A DNA stretch of 60,659 bases from Hinthialibacter sp964556895 (GCA_964556895.1 CAZKYC010000014.1:1-60659), one strand, 5' to 3'. Positions 52,278-60,659 are shown, counted from the stretch's first letter. The notes: generated by a model not told the origin, from the letters alone. Numbers and translations are program-made.

Positions 52278-53375
52278 ATGAAAAAGAAAAAAGACGCATA
52301 CTATACTAAGCCGATTACTCCCAAAGGCGTCAAAAAGAACCTGTCCGCCAAAGCGCTGATTGATGGCTGTTTCACTTCATTCAATGCACGCGCATTACGA
52401 AACGCCTGCCAATTGTTCGCTGAACGAGTGTATAAAGAAAACACAACTGTAGGTATGAGCCTGACCGGCGCGTTGGTGCCGGCTGGAATCGGCCGCTCGT
52501 GTTTGGTTCCACTCATAAAAGGCGGGTATATTGATTGGATGATCAGCACAGGCGCCAACCTTTATCATGACCTACATTCTTGCCTCGGCTATGACATGTT
52601 CGAGGGCCGCCACGATGTTGATGACACCAAACTGCGAAAAGATGATGTGGTGCGTATTCATGATATCTATTTTGAAGCAGACGCTCTTTTCGATACTGAC
52701 GCGTTCATTCGAACGTTGTTTCGCGCATATCCAATTGACGGGCCAGTGTCCAGCGCCGAGATTCACCGCATCTTAGGCGAAGCGCTCTTACAGTGCGACC
52801 CCAAAGCGCATGAGTACAGCGTGCTCGCCGCCGCGGTAAAGATGGATGTTCCTATACATACATCCAGCCCGGGCGATTCTAGCACCGGCATGAACATCGC
52901 TAGCCTGGCGCTGGAAGGCAAGTCGGTCATTGTTGACCCCAACCTAGATGTAAACATGACCGCCGCGTGGGTCTATGACGCCAAGAAATCCAACGGCAAG
53001 ACGGCGGCGTTGATTTTAGGCGGCGGCAGCCCAAAGAATTTTTTATTGCAAACCGAACCTCACATTCAAGAAGTCTTAGGCTTGCCCGAAGCGGGGCATG
53101 ACTTTTTCGTTCAATTCACCGACGCGCGAATCGACACCGGGGGGCTGTCGGGCGCCACGCCGTCTGAAGCGGTCAGTTGGGGCAAGATTGACCCAACCCA
53201 GCTGAGTTCAACTCAGGTGGTGTATGGCGATTGCAGCGTTTACATCCCGCTGTTTACGTCTTATGTGATCAGCGCGGTTTCCAAACACCCCCCCAGACGC
53301 TTATGGAAGCGCCGCGATGAGTGTATGGCGCGTCTTCAAACCGCCTACCAGAAATCGAAGCATTGGGGTAAATAG
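52278..53375 (+). CDS. Deoxyhypusine synthase family protein
   Basis: 365 residues of the DHS fold, an NAD-dependent enzyme that in eukaryotes and archaea puts an aminobutyl group on eIF5A. The family strings are MSLTGALVPAGIGRSCLVPLIKGGYIDWMISTGANLYHD, DSSTGMNIASLALEG, AALILGGGSPKNFLLQ and the catalytic Lys in EAVSWGKID (about 298-306). The NAD-site and lysine are intact, so it is likely active. Bacteria have no eIF5A, and some bacterial DHS homologues make homospermidine or other polyamines; that is the best guess here. The cysS coupling (5-base gap) is not informative about substrate. Confidence 0.9.
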   Translation: MKKKKDAYYTKPITPKGVKKNLSAKALIDGCFTSFNARALRNACQLFAERVYKENTTVGMSLTGALVPAGIGRSCLVPLIKGGYIDWMISTGANLYHDLHSCLGYDMFEGRHDVDDTKLRKDDVVRIHDIYFEADALFDTDAFIRTLFRAYPIDGPVSSAEIHRILGEALLQCDPKAHEYSVLAAAVKMDVPIHTSSPGDSSTGMNIASLALEGKSVIVDPNLDVNMTAAWVYDAKKSNGKTAALILGGGSPKNFLLQTEPHIQEVLGLPEAGHDFFVQFTDARIDTGGLSGATPSEAVSWGKIDPTQLSSTQVVYGDCSVYIPLFTSYVISAVSKHPPRRLWKRRDECMARLQTAYQKSKHWGK

Positions 53376-53460
53376 TGGGTATTACAATACAATCTAGGCA
53401 TTGCAACTTGCCTATGTTCAACGCTGTTAAACTAAGGAGTAGAACGACCGAAGCAGATTA

Positions 53461-53516
53461 CCCCCCCCTGTCCGCCTTCGGCGGCCTTCCCTTAAAAAGG
53501 GGGACTTACCGAGGGA
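53461..53516. repeat. GC-rich hairpin module (second locus)
   Basis: A C-run, the hairpin CCGCC-TTC-GGCGG (53472-53484), then CCCTT and AAGGG and a G-run form a compact fold. The C-run can also pair with the later G-run. A CCGCCGCGGTGG near-palindrome follows at about 53596-53607. The same general design lies at 34284-34361. It sits in the 583-bp gap after the DHS homologue, which is otherwise noncoding. Confidence 0.5.
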
Positions 53517-53682
53517 GACGGTTCAATACGCTGGCGATGACACAACCAACGTCATGCTCGTTTATCAAAAGTATCTGCGTTAAGCGCGCCCGTATCCGCC
53601 GCGGTGGACAGCAATAGATGCAGTTATGAAAACTCCATACGCACATGATTCTGTTAACCACTATAAAAGAGTAATTGGGTTC

Positions 53683-53931
53683 TTCCGATATTTGAGTGCT
53701 TCCCTTGCTGGATGACCTGGGATTTGGTCAAAAAACGATATTCGTCCTTTCAATAATAGACAATTCAACTCAGGCATGGGTGCAACTCTGTGAGCGCCTG
53801 TGCAAAAAGGCGGAGCCGCACTGAAGCGAGCAGAGTTGTACCCATGCCAAATACAACGAAAAAAAATCATCCTTGCGATCGTGTCTGGAAATTATAATTT
53901 GAGAGAAAGTATCCAAATCCCGGATGAGCCA
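53683..53931 (-). repeat. Long repeat block containing palindromic element, copy C
   Basis: 249 bp nearly parallel to 34408-34662. Inner palindrome at 53773-53848: an 18-bp stem GGCATGGGTGCAACTCTG pairs with CAGAGTTGTACCCATGCC (one G-U in RNA), enclosing GCGCCTGTGC against GCACTGAAGCG and a GGC-GGA-GCC tip. Outer imperfect ends are GGATGACCTGGGATTTGG and CCAAATCCCGGATGAGCC. It lies between the DHS homologue and the convergent response regulator gene, ending 28 bases before the latter's stop codon. The rest of the 583-bp gap contains the GC-rich module; about 75 bases just before the block show nothing. Confidence 0.85.
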
Positions 53932-53958
53932 GTAATTGGTCAATCTAAGAATCTGATA

Positions 53959-54642
53959 CTATGGGATAAAGCGGTAGCCTTGGCGATGGGCGGTAATGAT
54001 ATGTTGGGGAGAGTCTGGCTCGATTTCGATTTTCTGGCGCAATTTCGCAATGTGGTTGTCGACTGTGCGCGTGGCCGGGACGTTGTCATACCCCCACACT
54101 TGTTTTAAGAACTGTTCGCGGGTGACGATTGCGCCCTCGCTCTCGACTAACAATTTCATGATTTCCATTTCGCGCGATGAAAACTCTAAGTCTTCACCAT
54201 TTTTGGTCGCGGTGATGTGGTCAAAATCAAGAGTGACATCAGCGAACTGATAGGTGTGGATGCTCTCGCGCGGTTCGTTTTGAGTGCGGCGTAGGATGGC
54301 TTTGATTCGCGCTAAGAGTTCTCTCAAACTGAAGGGTTTTGTGATGTAATCATCGGCGCCAATTTCAAGGCCTTCAATCTTGTCGGACTCTGACCCGCGA
54401 GCCGTGAGCATGATAATCGGCGTGATTGACCCGCCATCTTTTAGATGGCGGCAAACATCAATGCCGTCCATACCCGGCAACATGAGATCAAGCAAGACCA
54501 AGTCAAAGGGCTCGTTCTGGGCGAGACGCAACCCCTCAACGCCATTGGCGGTGGTGACCACTTCGTAACTTTCAAACTCCAAGTTGTCTTGAAGCCCGCG
54601 CCGCATATCGGGTTCGTCTTCAATAATGAGAATGCGTGGCAT
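53959..54642 (-). CDS. OmpR/PhoB-type response regulator
   Basis: 227 residues. The receiver domain has ILIIEDEPDMRRGLQDN (acidic pocket), the phosphoacceptor Asp in LDLMLPGMDGIDV and the Lys in ADDYITKPFSLREL. The C-terminal winged helix has YQFADVTLDFDHITATKNGEDLEFSSREMEIMKLL and the wing VDNHIAKLRQKIE. No histidine kinase gene flanks it, so it is an orphan in this window. The repeat block ends just inside its convergent downstream side. Targets are unknown. Confidence 0.95.
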   Translation of the reverse strand: MPRILIIEDEPDMRRGLQDNLEFESYEVVTTANGVEGLRLAQNEPFDLVLLDLMLPGMDGIDVCRHLKDGGSITPIIMLTARGSESDKIEGLEIGADDYITKPFSLRELLARIKAILRRTQNEPRESIHTYQFADVTLDFDHITATKNGEDLEFSSREMEIMKLLVESEGAIVTREQFLKQVWGYDNVPATRTVDNHIAKLRQKIEIEPDSPQHIITAHRQGYRFIP

Positions 54643-54876
54643 CGCGTGAACCTGAAACCGTGTTGATGAGATCTATATTTTATTGTATACCAAAACGCCC
54701 GAATCGCGATAATGCCATACACAACTGGCGCCGAACAGAGTTAAATTTCACTCACTCAAACAAAATTACAACTTTTTACATGAACCCTGGGCTTCTGTTT
54801 TTGTATGATGGGGTTTAACCAAACAATCGAACAGTGTTATAAATAGTCAACCAAATTTTTATCGAGGAAGAGAACT

Positions 54877-56775
54877 ATGTTAAAACTTAGCGGTTTTGGG
54901 GATGAAATACACAAGAATTTTGAAATTCAATTGGGTGAAATGCGCAAGATGGACCTCAACTACATCGCCCTGCGAAACTTGTGGGGAACCAACATTCTAG
55001 ATTTAAATCGGCGCCAGAAAAAAGACGCGCGCGACTTGCTTCGCAAGTATGGCATGGGCGTGTCTGAAATCGGCTCGCCGTTGGGCAAGGTGTTAATCAC
55101 CAGCTCATGGAAAAAAGAATGGGCGCGTTATATGAAAGCAGTTGAAATGGCCAAGTATTTCAACTGCCCGCGCATCCGCATCTTTTCGTTCTATTTCCCC
55201 AAAGGGCGCGAGCCGGAAGAGTTTCGTTCAGCCGTCATCAAGCGGCTTCGCGAAATGGCCGACTTCGCCGAAGAAAACGACATCATGCTCTTGCATGAAA
55301 ACGAATCAAACATCTACGGCGACACCGGGCTGCGTTGTAAAGACCTGGCTGAGAGCGTTAACTCACCTAACTTTAAATTGATCTTTGACCCCGCCAATTA
55401 TGTTACGGACGGTTCAAAAGCCTTTTCGCAATGGTATGAGATGCAGAAAGACCAGATCACTCATCTGCATATCAAAGACCGCCGCTTTGATGGTACGTTC
55501 ACCCCAGCCGGAAAAGGCGACGGCGAGTTTCCAGAGTTAATTCGCGAATTGGTCCGTACGGGTTTTTCAGGCTTCGCCACCATGGAGCCTCACCTCGCTC
55601 ACGGCGGACAGTTCGCTGGTTTTTCCGGCCCCGAGCCCTTCAATGAAGCGGTAATCAATTTCCGCAAATTATGTAAACGTGAAGGCATGGAAACCCGCCA
55701 GGTGCGCGTCGGCGTAGTCGGCATGGGTTTTATTGGTAAGTTCCATTGTGACGCGATTCAAGAAGTGCCACAAGCGCATTTGGTCGCGGTCGCTGACAGT
55801 AAAAAAACGCTCAACCTTCAAGTCTGTGAAGATGAATTTAACGTCGCCGCATACAGCAACGTCAATCGCCTATTGAAGCGCAAAGACATCGACGCGGTCA
55901 CATTGGGTGTGCCCTCTGGACTTCACGCCGAAATCGCCGTAAGCGCCGCTGAAAACAACAAACACGTATTGACCGAAAAACCCATCGAAGTGACCCTCGC
56001 CAAAGCCGACGCCATGATCGACGCATGCAAGAAGAACAATGTCAAACTAGGCGTCATTTCTCAACGGCGCTGGGACGCAGGCATGAAAGAACTCAAAGAA
56101 GCGGTTGATCAAGGCGTACTTGGCAGCCTGGTTCAGGGTGAAGCCTACGTCAAATGGTTCCGCAGCCAGGACTACTATGACAGCGGCGCCTGGCGCGGCA
56201 CCTGGGACCTCGATGGCGGCGGTTGCCTGATGAACCAGGGCGTCCATACCGTCGATTGCTTCCAATGGGTGATGGGCCCTGTGGCGAGCGTCACCGCTCA
56301 GACCGCTTGCCTCGCGCATGACCGTATTGAAGTCGAAGATGTGGCCTATGCGCTGCTCACGTTTAAAAATGGCGCGTTGGGTTCAATTGTCGCGTCAACC
56401 GCCGCCTACCCCGGCATGGACGAGCGCATCGAAGTGACAGGGACAAACGGCACGATGATTATGAACAAGTCATCGATCACCACCAGAGAAATTGTCGGTG
56501 AGAAAAAAGCCGTTGAAGAAGAAGTGGTTGAACGCGGCAGCGGCGCCGCCGACCCACAGGCGATCACCAATGAAGGCCATATCGCCCAGATCAAAGATTT
56601 CTGTGAAGCGGTGTTGAATAACCGTAAACCGATGATCGACGGCGCTGAAGGCAGGCGCCCGTTAGAAATTATCTTGGCGGTGTATGAATCTGCGCGAACT
56701 GGCAAAACGGTGAAACTTCCATTGAAGCCCAAAGGGCGCACAGGCGTCAAAAAGAAATCGGCCAGAAAAAAATAA
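54877..56775 (+). CDS. Sugar isomerase/epimerase fused to Gfo/Idh/MocA oxidoreductase
   Basis: 632 residues. Residues 1-270 are an AP endonuclease-2-type TIM barrel (IolE/xylose isomerase-like), with GFGDEIHKNFEIQLGEM, LLHENESNIYGDTG, the metal-site Asp in FDPANYV and HIKDRRFDGTFTPAGKGDGEF. Residues 275-615 are an NAD(P)-dependent oxidoreductase with GVVGMGFIGKFHCDAI (278 on), the conserved EKP (about 365) and catalytic-region Lys/Asp in GGCLMNQGVHTVDCFQWV. A basic tail (GRTGVKKKSARKK) ends it. The two activities usually act on successive steps of inositol or keto-sugar catabolism but normally in separate proteins. The ATG is preceded by GAGGAAG. Fusion looks intact, without internal frameshift. 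Confidence 0.9.
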   Translation: MLKLSGFGDEIHKNFEIQLGEMRKMDLNYIALRNLWGTNILDLNRRQKKDARDLLRKYGMGVSEIGSPLGKVLITSSWKKEWARYMKAVEMAKYFNCPRIRIFSFYFPKGREPEEFRSAVIKRLREMADFAEENDIMLLHENESNIYGDTGLRCKDLAESVNSPNFKLIFDPANYVTDGSKAFSQWYEMQKDQITHLHIKDRRFDGTFTPAGKGDGEFPELIRELVRTGFSGFATMEPHLAHGGQFAGFSGPEPFNEAVINFRKLCKREGMETRQVRVGVVGMGFIGKFHCDAIQEVPQAHLVAVADSKKTLNLQVCEDEFNVAAYSNVNRLLKRKDIDAVTLGVPSGLHAEIAVSAAENNKHVLTEKPIEVTLAKADAMIDACKKNNVKLGVISQRRWDAGMKELKEAVDQGVLGSLVQGEAYVKWFRSQDYYDSGAWRGTWDLDGGGCLMNQGVHTVDCFQWVMGPVASVTAQTACLAHDRIEVEDVAYALLTFKNGALGSIVASTAAYPGMDERIEVTGTNGTMIMNKSSITTREIVGEKKAVEEEVVERGSGAADPQAITNEGHIAQIKDFCEAVLNNRKPMIDGAEGRRPLEIILAVYESARTGKTVKLPLKPKGRTGVKKKSARKK

Positions 56776-56795
56776 TCAGCGATGCAAAAACTCTG

Positions 56796-56827
56796 AAAGG
56801 GCTTTCGCAAGCGCGGAAGCTCTTTTT
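56796..56827 (+). terminator. Terminator after the isomerase/oxidoreductase fusion gene
   Basis: AAAGGGCTTTCGC and GCGGAAGCTCTTT form a 13-bp stem with two G-U pairs and a 4-base loop, followed by TTCAT. It separates the fusion gene from the next glycosyltransferase gene. Confidence 0.75.
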
Positions 56828-56841
56828 CATGAAAGCAAGTC

Positions 56842-57942
56842 ATGCAACGGTTACGCATTCTCCATGTAACAAGCGAACAGGGTTGGCGCGGCGGCGAAAA
56901 TCAGTTGTTGCTATTACTACGCCAGCAGCGCAAACTGGGCCACAGCACCGCTCTAGTTGCGCCGCCAGGGTCAACAATCGCAGACAAATTCCTGCAAGAC
57001 GGCGGGAAAGTTTTTTCACTAAAACAGCGCTCTGACTTGGATGTTTTCGCCGCATGGGAATTATCGCACATCATGCAAACGTATGAATGCGAGGTCATCC
57101 ATGCACATACGGGCCGCGCTCATGCTATCGCGGTATGGTCGAACTGGTTTAAGCGAAAGAAAGCGCCCATCGTTGTATCGCGCCGGGTTTCGTTTACGCT
57201 AAAAAACCATTTTTTGAACCGGCTGAAATATCAAAAAGCAGACCATTTCATTCCCATATCAAACGCTGCGCGGGCGCCACTATTACAAATAGGCGTGAGC
57301 GAAAAATCGATAACCATCATTCCAGAGGGCGTTGACGCGGACATGCTTGAGAGAAAATCGAGACTAGGCGTCCGTGAGGAATTTGGTATTTCGGACAGCG
57401 CGTTTGTCGTTGGTAATGTTGCGCATTGCGAACTCAATAAGAACCAAGCGCTTATTTTGGATGCGGCGCCAGAAATAATTCAAGCGCATCCAGGCATTCA
57501 ATTTATCATTGTTGGCGATGGCAAAGAACTCAATTCATTAAAACAAAAAGCCGATGCACTCGGCATTCAAGACTCTGTCATTTTGCCAGGATTCAGAAAC
57601 GATATCGAGCGCTTTTATCAGGCGTTCGATTGCTTTGTCATTACTTCTTTCGAAGAAGGATTATGTAGTTCGATTTTAGAAGCGCAGTGCTGCGGCGTCC
57701 CTGTGGTTGCTACTAGAGCAGGAGGCATTCCAGAAATCGTCATAGATAAAAATACGGGATTATTGATTGATAAGAGCGACAAAACAGGCCTTGTTGATGC
57801 ACTAACCAAAATACTAAATGATAAGAAATTCGCCGCGAACCTTTGTTCCGCCGGAAGGAATTCTGTATTGCAAAACTATACGATAGATATCGTTGCCGAA
57901 CAGACGCTGGACGTTTATAGAAAAGTAATCCGCCAGAAGTAA
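56842..57942 (+). CDS. Glycosyltransferase family 4-like protein
   Basis: 366 residues, GT-B fold. N-terminal strings LRILHVTSEQGWRGGENQLLLLLR and IHAHTGRAHAIA are characteristic. The donor site has IIPEGVDADML, IIVGDGKELNSLKQ, the GT4 EEGLCSSILEAQ (E-x7-E) and GVPVVATRAGGIPEIV. No membrane segment is evident. The preceding terminator makes it independent of the fusion gene. The ATG at 56842 is used; several other in-frame codons are nearby, and the ribosome site is weak. A convergent hydrolase gene follows, separated by a shared hairpin. Confidence 0.9.
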   Translation: MQRLRILHVTSEQGWRGGENQLLLLLRQQRKLGHSTALVAPPGSTIADKFLQDGGKVFSLKQRSDLDVFAAWELSHIMQTYECEVIHAHTGRAHAIAVWSNWFKRKKAPIVVSRRVSFTLKNHFLNRLKYQKADHFIPISNAARAPLLQIGVSEKSITIIPEGVDADMLERKSRLGVREEFGISDSAFVVGNVAHCELNKNQALILDAAPEIIQAHPGIQFIIVGDGKELNSLKQKADALGIQDSVILPGFRNDIERFYQAFDCFVITSFEEGLCSSILEAQCCGVPVVATRAGGIPEIVIDKNTGLLIDKSDKTGLVDALTKILNDKKFAANLCSAGRNSVLQNYTIDIVAEQTLDVYRKVIRQK

Positions 57943-57974
57943 ATGTGGGCGGGAGCGCTCCCACCCACACATTT
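57941..57974. terminator. Bidirectional hairpin between glycosyltransferase and hydrolase genes
   Basis: AAATGTGGGCGGGAGC and GCTCCCACCCACACATTT pair as a long hairpin with a 2-base bulge. It overlaps the TAA of the glycosyltransferase gene and ends 3 bases before the stop of the convergent hydrolase gene. A and T tails occur on both sides. Confidence 0.75.
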
Positions 57975-57977
57975 CGA

Positions 57978-60623
57978 TCAATTGTGTAGTCCTGCTTCAC
58001 GCACTTCTGATGGATCAAACACGACCACTTCATACCACGGGGCGTGTTCGGCGTTCATCAAATCAATCGCGAAACCGCCTTCGATCTCTTCGGTCGCATT
58101 CGTAATCTCACCCGCCCGCTGGCCGCGCCCGTCTAAGGCGAAGAGTTTCACGTCAACGCCGGGGCGCTTCCATTCAATGCGCATAGGCACAGTCTCGACT
58201 AACGGCGGGCCGTCGCCCCAACGGTTGCCGACGGAATTTTTTGACTCATCTTTCCAAACCATGCCAGTATTTTCGCTATAACCAGTCGCGGTCAATAACC
58301 AATGTTCTCCATGCTGGTCGGTATTCATCAATGACAGGAGAATATTGGCCCATCTCAATTCGGTGTCGCCGATGGTCAAGACGACGCCGTCCTTCAAATC
58401 GACCACCCGGCGAGGGTCAAAGCCGATAAACCCTTTTGTCTTTTTTGACATGAAATGGTAGTAGGCGTTCGTGCTTTTCTTACGGAACTGAATATCACCC
58501 GTGTCTGTCTCTAACAACACGCTTGAGGATGACGTCTCAGGGTATTCAAGCGAAACCAGACTATCAACAACGCGAGTAGCCGTCCTGCGCGTGTAGGGCG
58601 CCATCGGGTTCACACCACTATCAATTAAGGGGCGTTGCCACAAGGCGCCGTTTCGTTCAATCAAGCGGTCAAGATATGTCTCGCGGTCTAACACGCCTAT
58701 GACAGGGTCGTTTCCTATAGCGATATCGCCGCGCAGCAGTATATTGGCCGCGATGGGCATGCACATCATCTTGGGCGTATGGCCAGCGATATCGAAGAAA
58801 CTGTCAATGCTGTGGTTGGCGTAGTCGGTGTTGTGACTATAGGAGTAATAAAAGATGCCGTCCCAGTCTTGGAAGGCGGCGTATGCAGCCAAAAGAGGGA
58901 CGGCTTCCGACGCGTAAAAATTGGGCGCCGGGTGGTTGTATTCGGAAACCGTGTAGGGGCGGCCTTCAATGCGCGACTGCATCATGCGCAACAGGGAATT
59001 GTCTAAATCGTCCACAATCGAGACGTTCTCAACCACCCAGTCGACCGAATCCCAGGGCCGATTGGGGAAGCTGGGGTGCTTCCAATAGGCGTGATCGTCA
59101 ATGTAATCATTTGGCATCTGCGACAACAGCGTACTGAAACCGAGTTGGCTTCCCGTAATGACCGATTTGACGCCAAGTTCGTTTTTTAAATAGTCATACA
59201 TCTCTTGGTTATATTGGGCCTCGCGTTGGACGAGAAACTCATACCAATCCCGCTTGGCTTTCACCGTACGCCGAGCAAACGTATCGCGCCGCAGCCACGA
59301 CACGCCCGCTTCAAGTGTTTGACCTTCAGGCAAGCCGTCAAAGCTGCTTTCGGTGAGCGAAACGTTTGCGGCGTAGATGCTGCCAATTTCTCCACCGAAG
59401 CCAGTGATATCCATTCGGGCGTTGGTTTCATCCTGGCCGGGGCTGAAGAGAAATTCATACTGTCGCCAATCGCGTGACAAACTGGCGCTTTGGGTTGAAT
59501 CAACAAATTGCCAGGGGTCATGGTTTTGGCGCAGACCGATTTGCAGCGTTCGGGGCCGGCTGGCTTTCATCCATAGCGAGGCTTTGTAGACTTTGTTTTT
59601 CTCCAACCTCAACCCGGCGTAGAGTAGCTGAATATGCCAACTCTGGTTGCTGACTTGAGCCACTTCGACCCTCATGGCTTCATCGCCATTGGGGCCGTCA
59701 TTGGAGTAGGTCTTCGTCCCGCGGCCTTGTTCTACTAGTTGCAGGCTCCACCCTCTGAGTCCGCGCGTAAGCAATTCATCACCCGACCCAGCGTTTGGGG
59801 GCTGCCAGGCGGCGCGCAACTTGTCTGTGGTTGAATATTTCGATTGGAGGTACTCGTTCCAATCGTCTTCGAGATATTGCATATACGAACCAGGCATTTC
59901 ATCCAGGTCGTTGTTGCGCCAAGCCGTGACTAGGCCTGATTCGTTGTTTAACTCGACCATCGCCACGACCGGGTCGTCGATGTAACGTAATCCCGTGTAG
60001 GGATTGGTGCGCCCCAGATAGTCTTCAGCAAATTTCTTCTGCAATTCAATCAAACGCGGGGCAAAGTGGTCAGGGCCTTTGTCGTACCTAGGTAGTTCAT
60101 CGGTGTTTTCTAAGCCGTCGCCAGCGACGGCCTCGCGGCCAACTTTGAGATTTAAGTTGACATAGATTCCATTTTTCTTGAGTTCAGCGATAAAGAAATC
60201 AAGGCGGTCAATGATGGTAGAATCGAGTTGTTGTTTGTCAGATGTTCCTTCTTTCCAAACGCCGCGCGGCGCGCGCAAGGTATCGTGGTGGTGGATACGG
60301 ACGCAATTGACGCCAAACTTAGCCAGGCGCGCTGCGACAGCGGGAGCGATCTCTTTAGGAGGGAAGCTGCCATTAAACGAGGTATTGACGCCCAGAAAAC
60401 GAATGCGCTGGCCAGCGCCGTCTACGAATTGCCCCTTCTCATTGATGTGTACAAACCCATGCTTGCCGGCGGGTTTTTCGAGAAGGTGACTCACGTTTGT
60501 GATGCTGGGGGAGCTGTCATCCCAAGGCAATTCAAATGGGAGTAACTCCTGGGTCGAAACGAATGAAACAACGAATAATAGAATAAAAATGAAGAAACTC
60601 TGTTGCTTTAACCAGCGGTGCAT
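57978..60623 (-). CDS. Secreted GH5-like glycoside hydrolase with inserted CBM
   Basis: 881 residues. A signal segment (FFIFILLFVVSFVST) is present. The barrel shows RFLGVNTSFNGSFPP, ARLAKFGVNCVRIHHHDTLR, the acid/base Glu in AMVELNNESGL (E228) and a probable nucleophile Glu in YTVSEYNHPAPN (about residue 560). Between them (about 300-440) lies a CBM4/9-like beta-sandwich (KVYKASLWMKASRPRTLQIGLRQ). A C-terminal beta domain follows. The GH5-type clan A motifs are intact; family and substrate are not resolved. The gene lies at the right edge with its full start (ATG 60623, AAAGGGG upstream) and is monocistronic here. It may digest plant or algal polysaccharides. Confidence 0.82.
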   Translation of the reverse strand: MHRWLKQQSFFIFILLFVVSFVSTQELLPFELPWDDSSPSITNVSHLLEKPAGKHGFVHINEKGQFVDGAGQRIRFLGVNTSFNGSFPPKEIAPAVAARLAKFGVNCVRIHHHDTLRAPRGVWKEGTSDKQQLDSTIIDRLDFFIAELKKNGIYVNLNLKVGREAVAGDGLENTDELPRYDKGPDHFAPRLIELQKKFAEDYLGRTNPYTGLRYIDDPVVAMVELNNESGLVTAWRNNDLDEMPGSYMQYLEDDWNEYLQSKYSTTDKLRAAWQPPNAGSGDELLTRGLRGWSLQLVEQGRGTKTYSNDGPNGDEAMRVEVAQVSNQSWHIQLLYAGLRLEKNKVYKASLWMKASRPRTLQIGLRQNHDPWQFVDSTQSASLSRDWRQYEFLFSPGQDETNARMDITGFGGEIGSIYAANVSLTESSFDGLPEGQTLEAGVSWLRRDTFARRTVKAKRDWYEFLVQREAQYNQEMYDYLKNELGVKSVITGSQLGFSTLLSQMPNDYIDDHAYWKHPSFPNRPWDSVDWVVENVSIVDDLDNSLLRMMQSRIEGRPYTVSEYNHPAPNFYASEAVPLLAAYAAFQDWDGIFYYSYSHNTDYANHSIDSFFDIAGHTPKMMCMPIAANILLRGDIAIGNDPVIGVLDRETYLDRLIERNGALWQRPLIDSGVNPMAPYTRRTATRVVDSLVSLEYPETSSSSVLLETDTGDIQFRKKSTNAYYHFMSKKTKGFIGFDPRRVVDLKDGVVLTIGDTELRWANILLSLMNTDQHGEHWLLTATGYSENTGMVWKDESKNSVGNRWGDGPPLVETVPMRIEWKRPGVDVKLFALDGRGQRAGEITNATEEIEGGFAIDLMNAEHAPWYEVVVFDPSEVREAGLHN

Positions 60624-60659
60624 AGTTGCCGCCCCTTTCTTCGCGTTTATAGAATAGTA

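Noticed and set aside
53375..53617. Frame of 80 codons after the DHS homologue
   Set aside because: It crosses the GC-rich hairpin module and has no ribosome site or known domain.
1..60659. CRISPR arrays, tRNA or rRNA genes, prophage or insertion sequence genes
   Set aside because: I looked for evenly spaced direct repeats, cloverleaf pieces with CCA-type ends and transposase motifs; none was found. The C-rich sequence at 34281 with TTCAAATCC resembles a T-arm only by chance.

Overview
The window comes from a Gram-negative bacterium with roughly balanced base composition. It carries many secreted or membrane proteins, several orphan type II pseudopilins of the GFTLIELL type, a DUF1080 lipoprotein, a Gfo/Idh/MocA-type oxidoreductase, and LTD/CotH and glycoside-hydrolase proteins. 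That mixture is typical of poorly cultured lineages around Hydrogenedentes, Sumerlaeota, Omnitrophota or Planctomycetes-Verrucomicrobia; this placement is inferred from gene content, not from a marker phylogeny.

Layout. 1-3365 (minus): a NurA-domain nuclease, cut by the window edge, directly behind a PcrA/UvrD helicase. 3453-5727: a lone DUF433 protein, two membrane proteins and queF. 5731-11440 (minus): dsbD, pseudopilin 1, a Kef-type antiporter and a tRNA-dihydrouridine synthase. 11567-15394: a 1275-residue secreted LTD/CotH/beta-helix protein. 15660-24079: DAHP synthase, cysteine desulfurase, coaD, then the fatty-acid cluster rpmF-plsX-fabH-fabD-fabG-acpP-fabF, closed by a terminator. 24313-25020: rex. 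25037-34183: two large TPR membrane proteins around aroQ, a glycosyltransferase, a glycosidase-like putative lipoprotein and pseudopilin 2. 34725-39179 (minus): an alpha/beta hydrolase, a membrane-anchored MurF, Ddl, and (upstream of the hydrolase) pseudopilin 3. 39334-43845: an ECF sigma factor, a FecR-type regulator, a propeller-like secreted protein and a DUF5666-like secreted protein. 43931-48009: a cobalamin riboswitch with a visible ribosome-site switch, btuF-btuD-btuC and a CgeB-like protein. 48031-53375: DUF1080 lipoprotein, CBM9-like secreted protein, CoA-binding protein, cysS and a deoxyhypusine-synthase homologue. 53959-60623: an OmpR-type regulator, a fused sugar isomerase/oxidoreductase, a glycosyltransferase and a GH5-like hydrolase with an inserted carbohydrate-binding domain.

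The most unusual signal is a family of dispersed palindromic elements: four copies plus one half copy, at about 15.4, 34.4, 42.8, 50.0 and 53.7 kb. They occupy or border every gene-free stretch above 300 bases. Two copies sit inside a longer shared block of about 250 bp, each next to a second GC-rich hairpin module and each between convergent genes. Other notable items are the nested structured leader at 42841-42910, a terminator-like hairpin inside a coding start at 40882, and a glycosyltransferase-like gene in the vitamin B12 operon. I saw no tRNA, rRNA, CRISPR array, phage gene or transposase gene.
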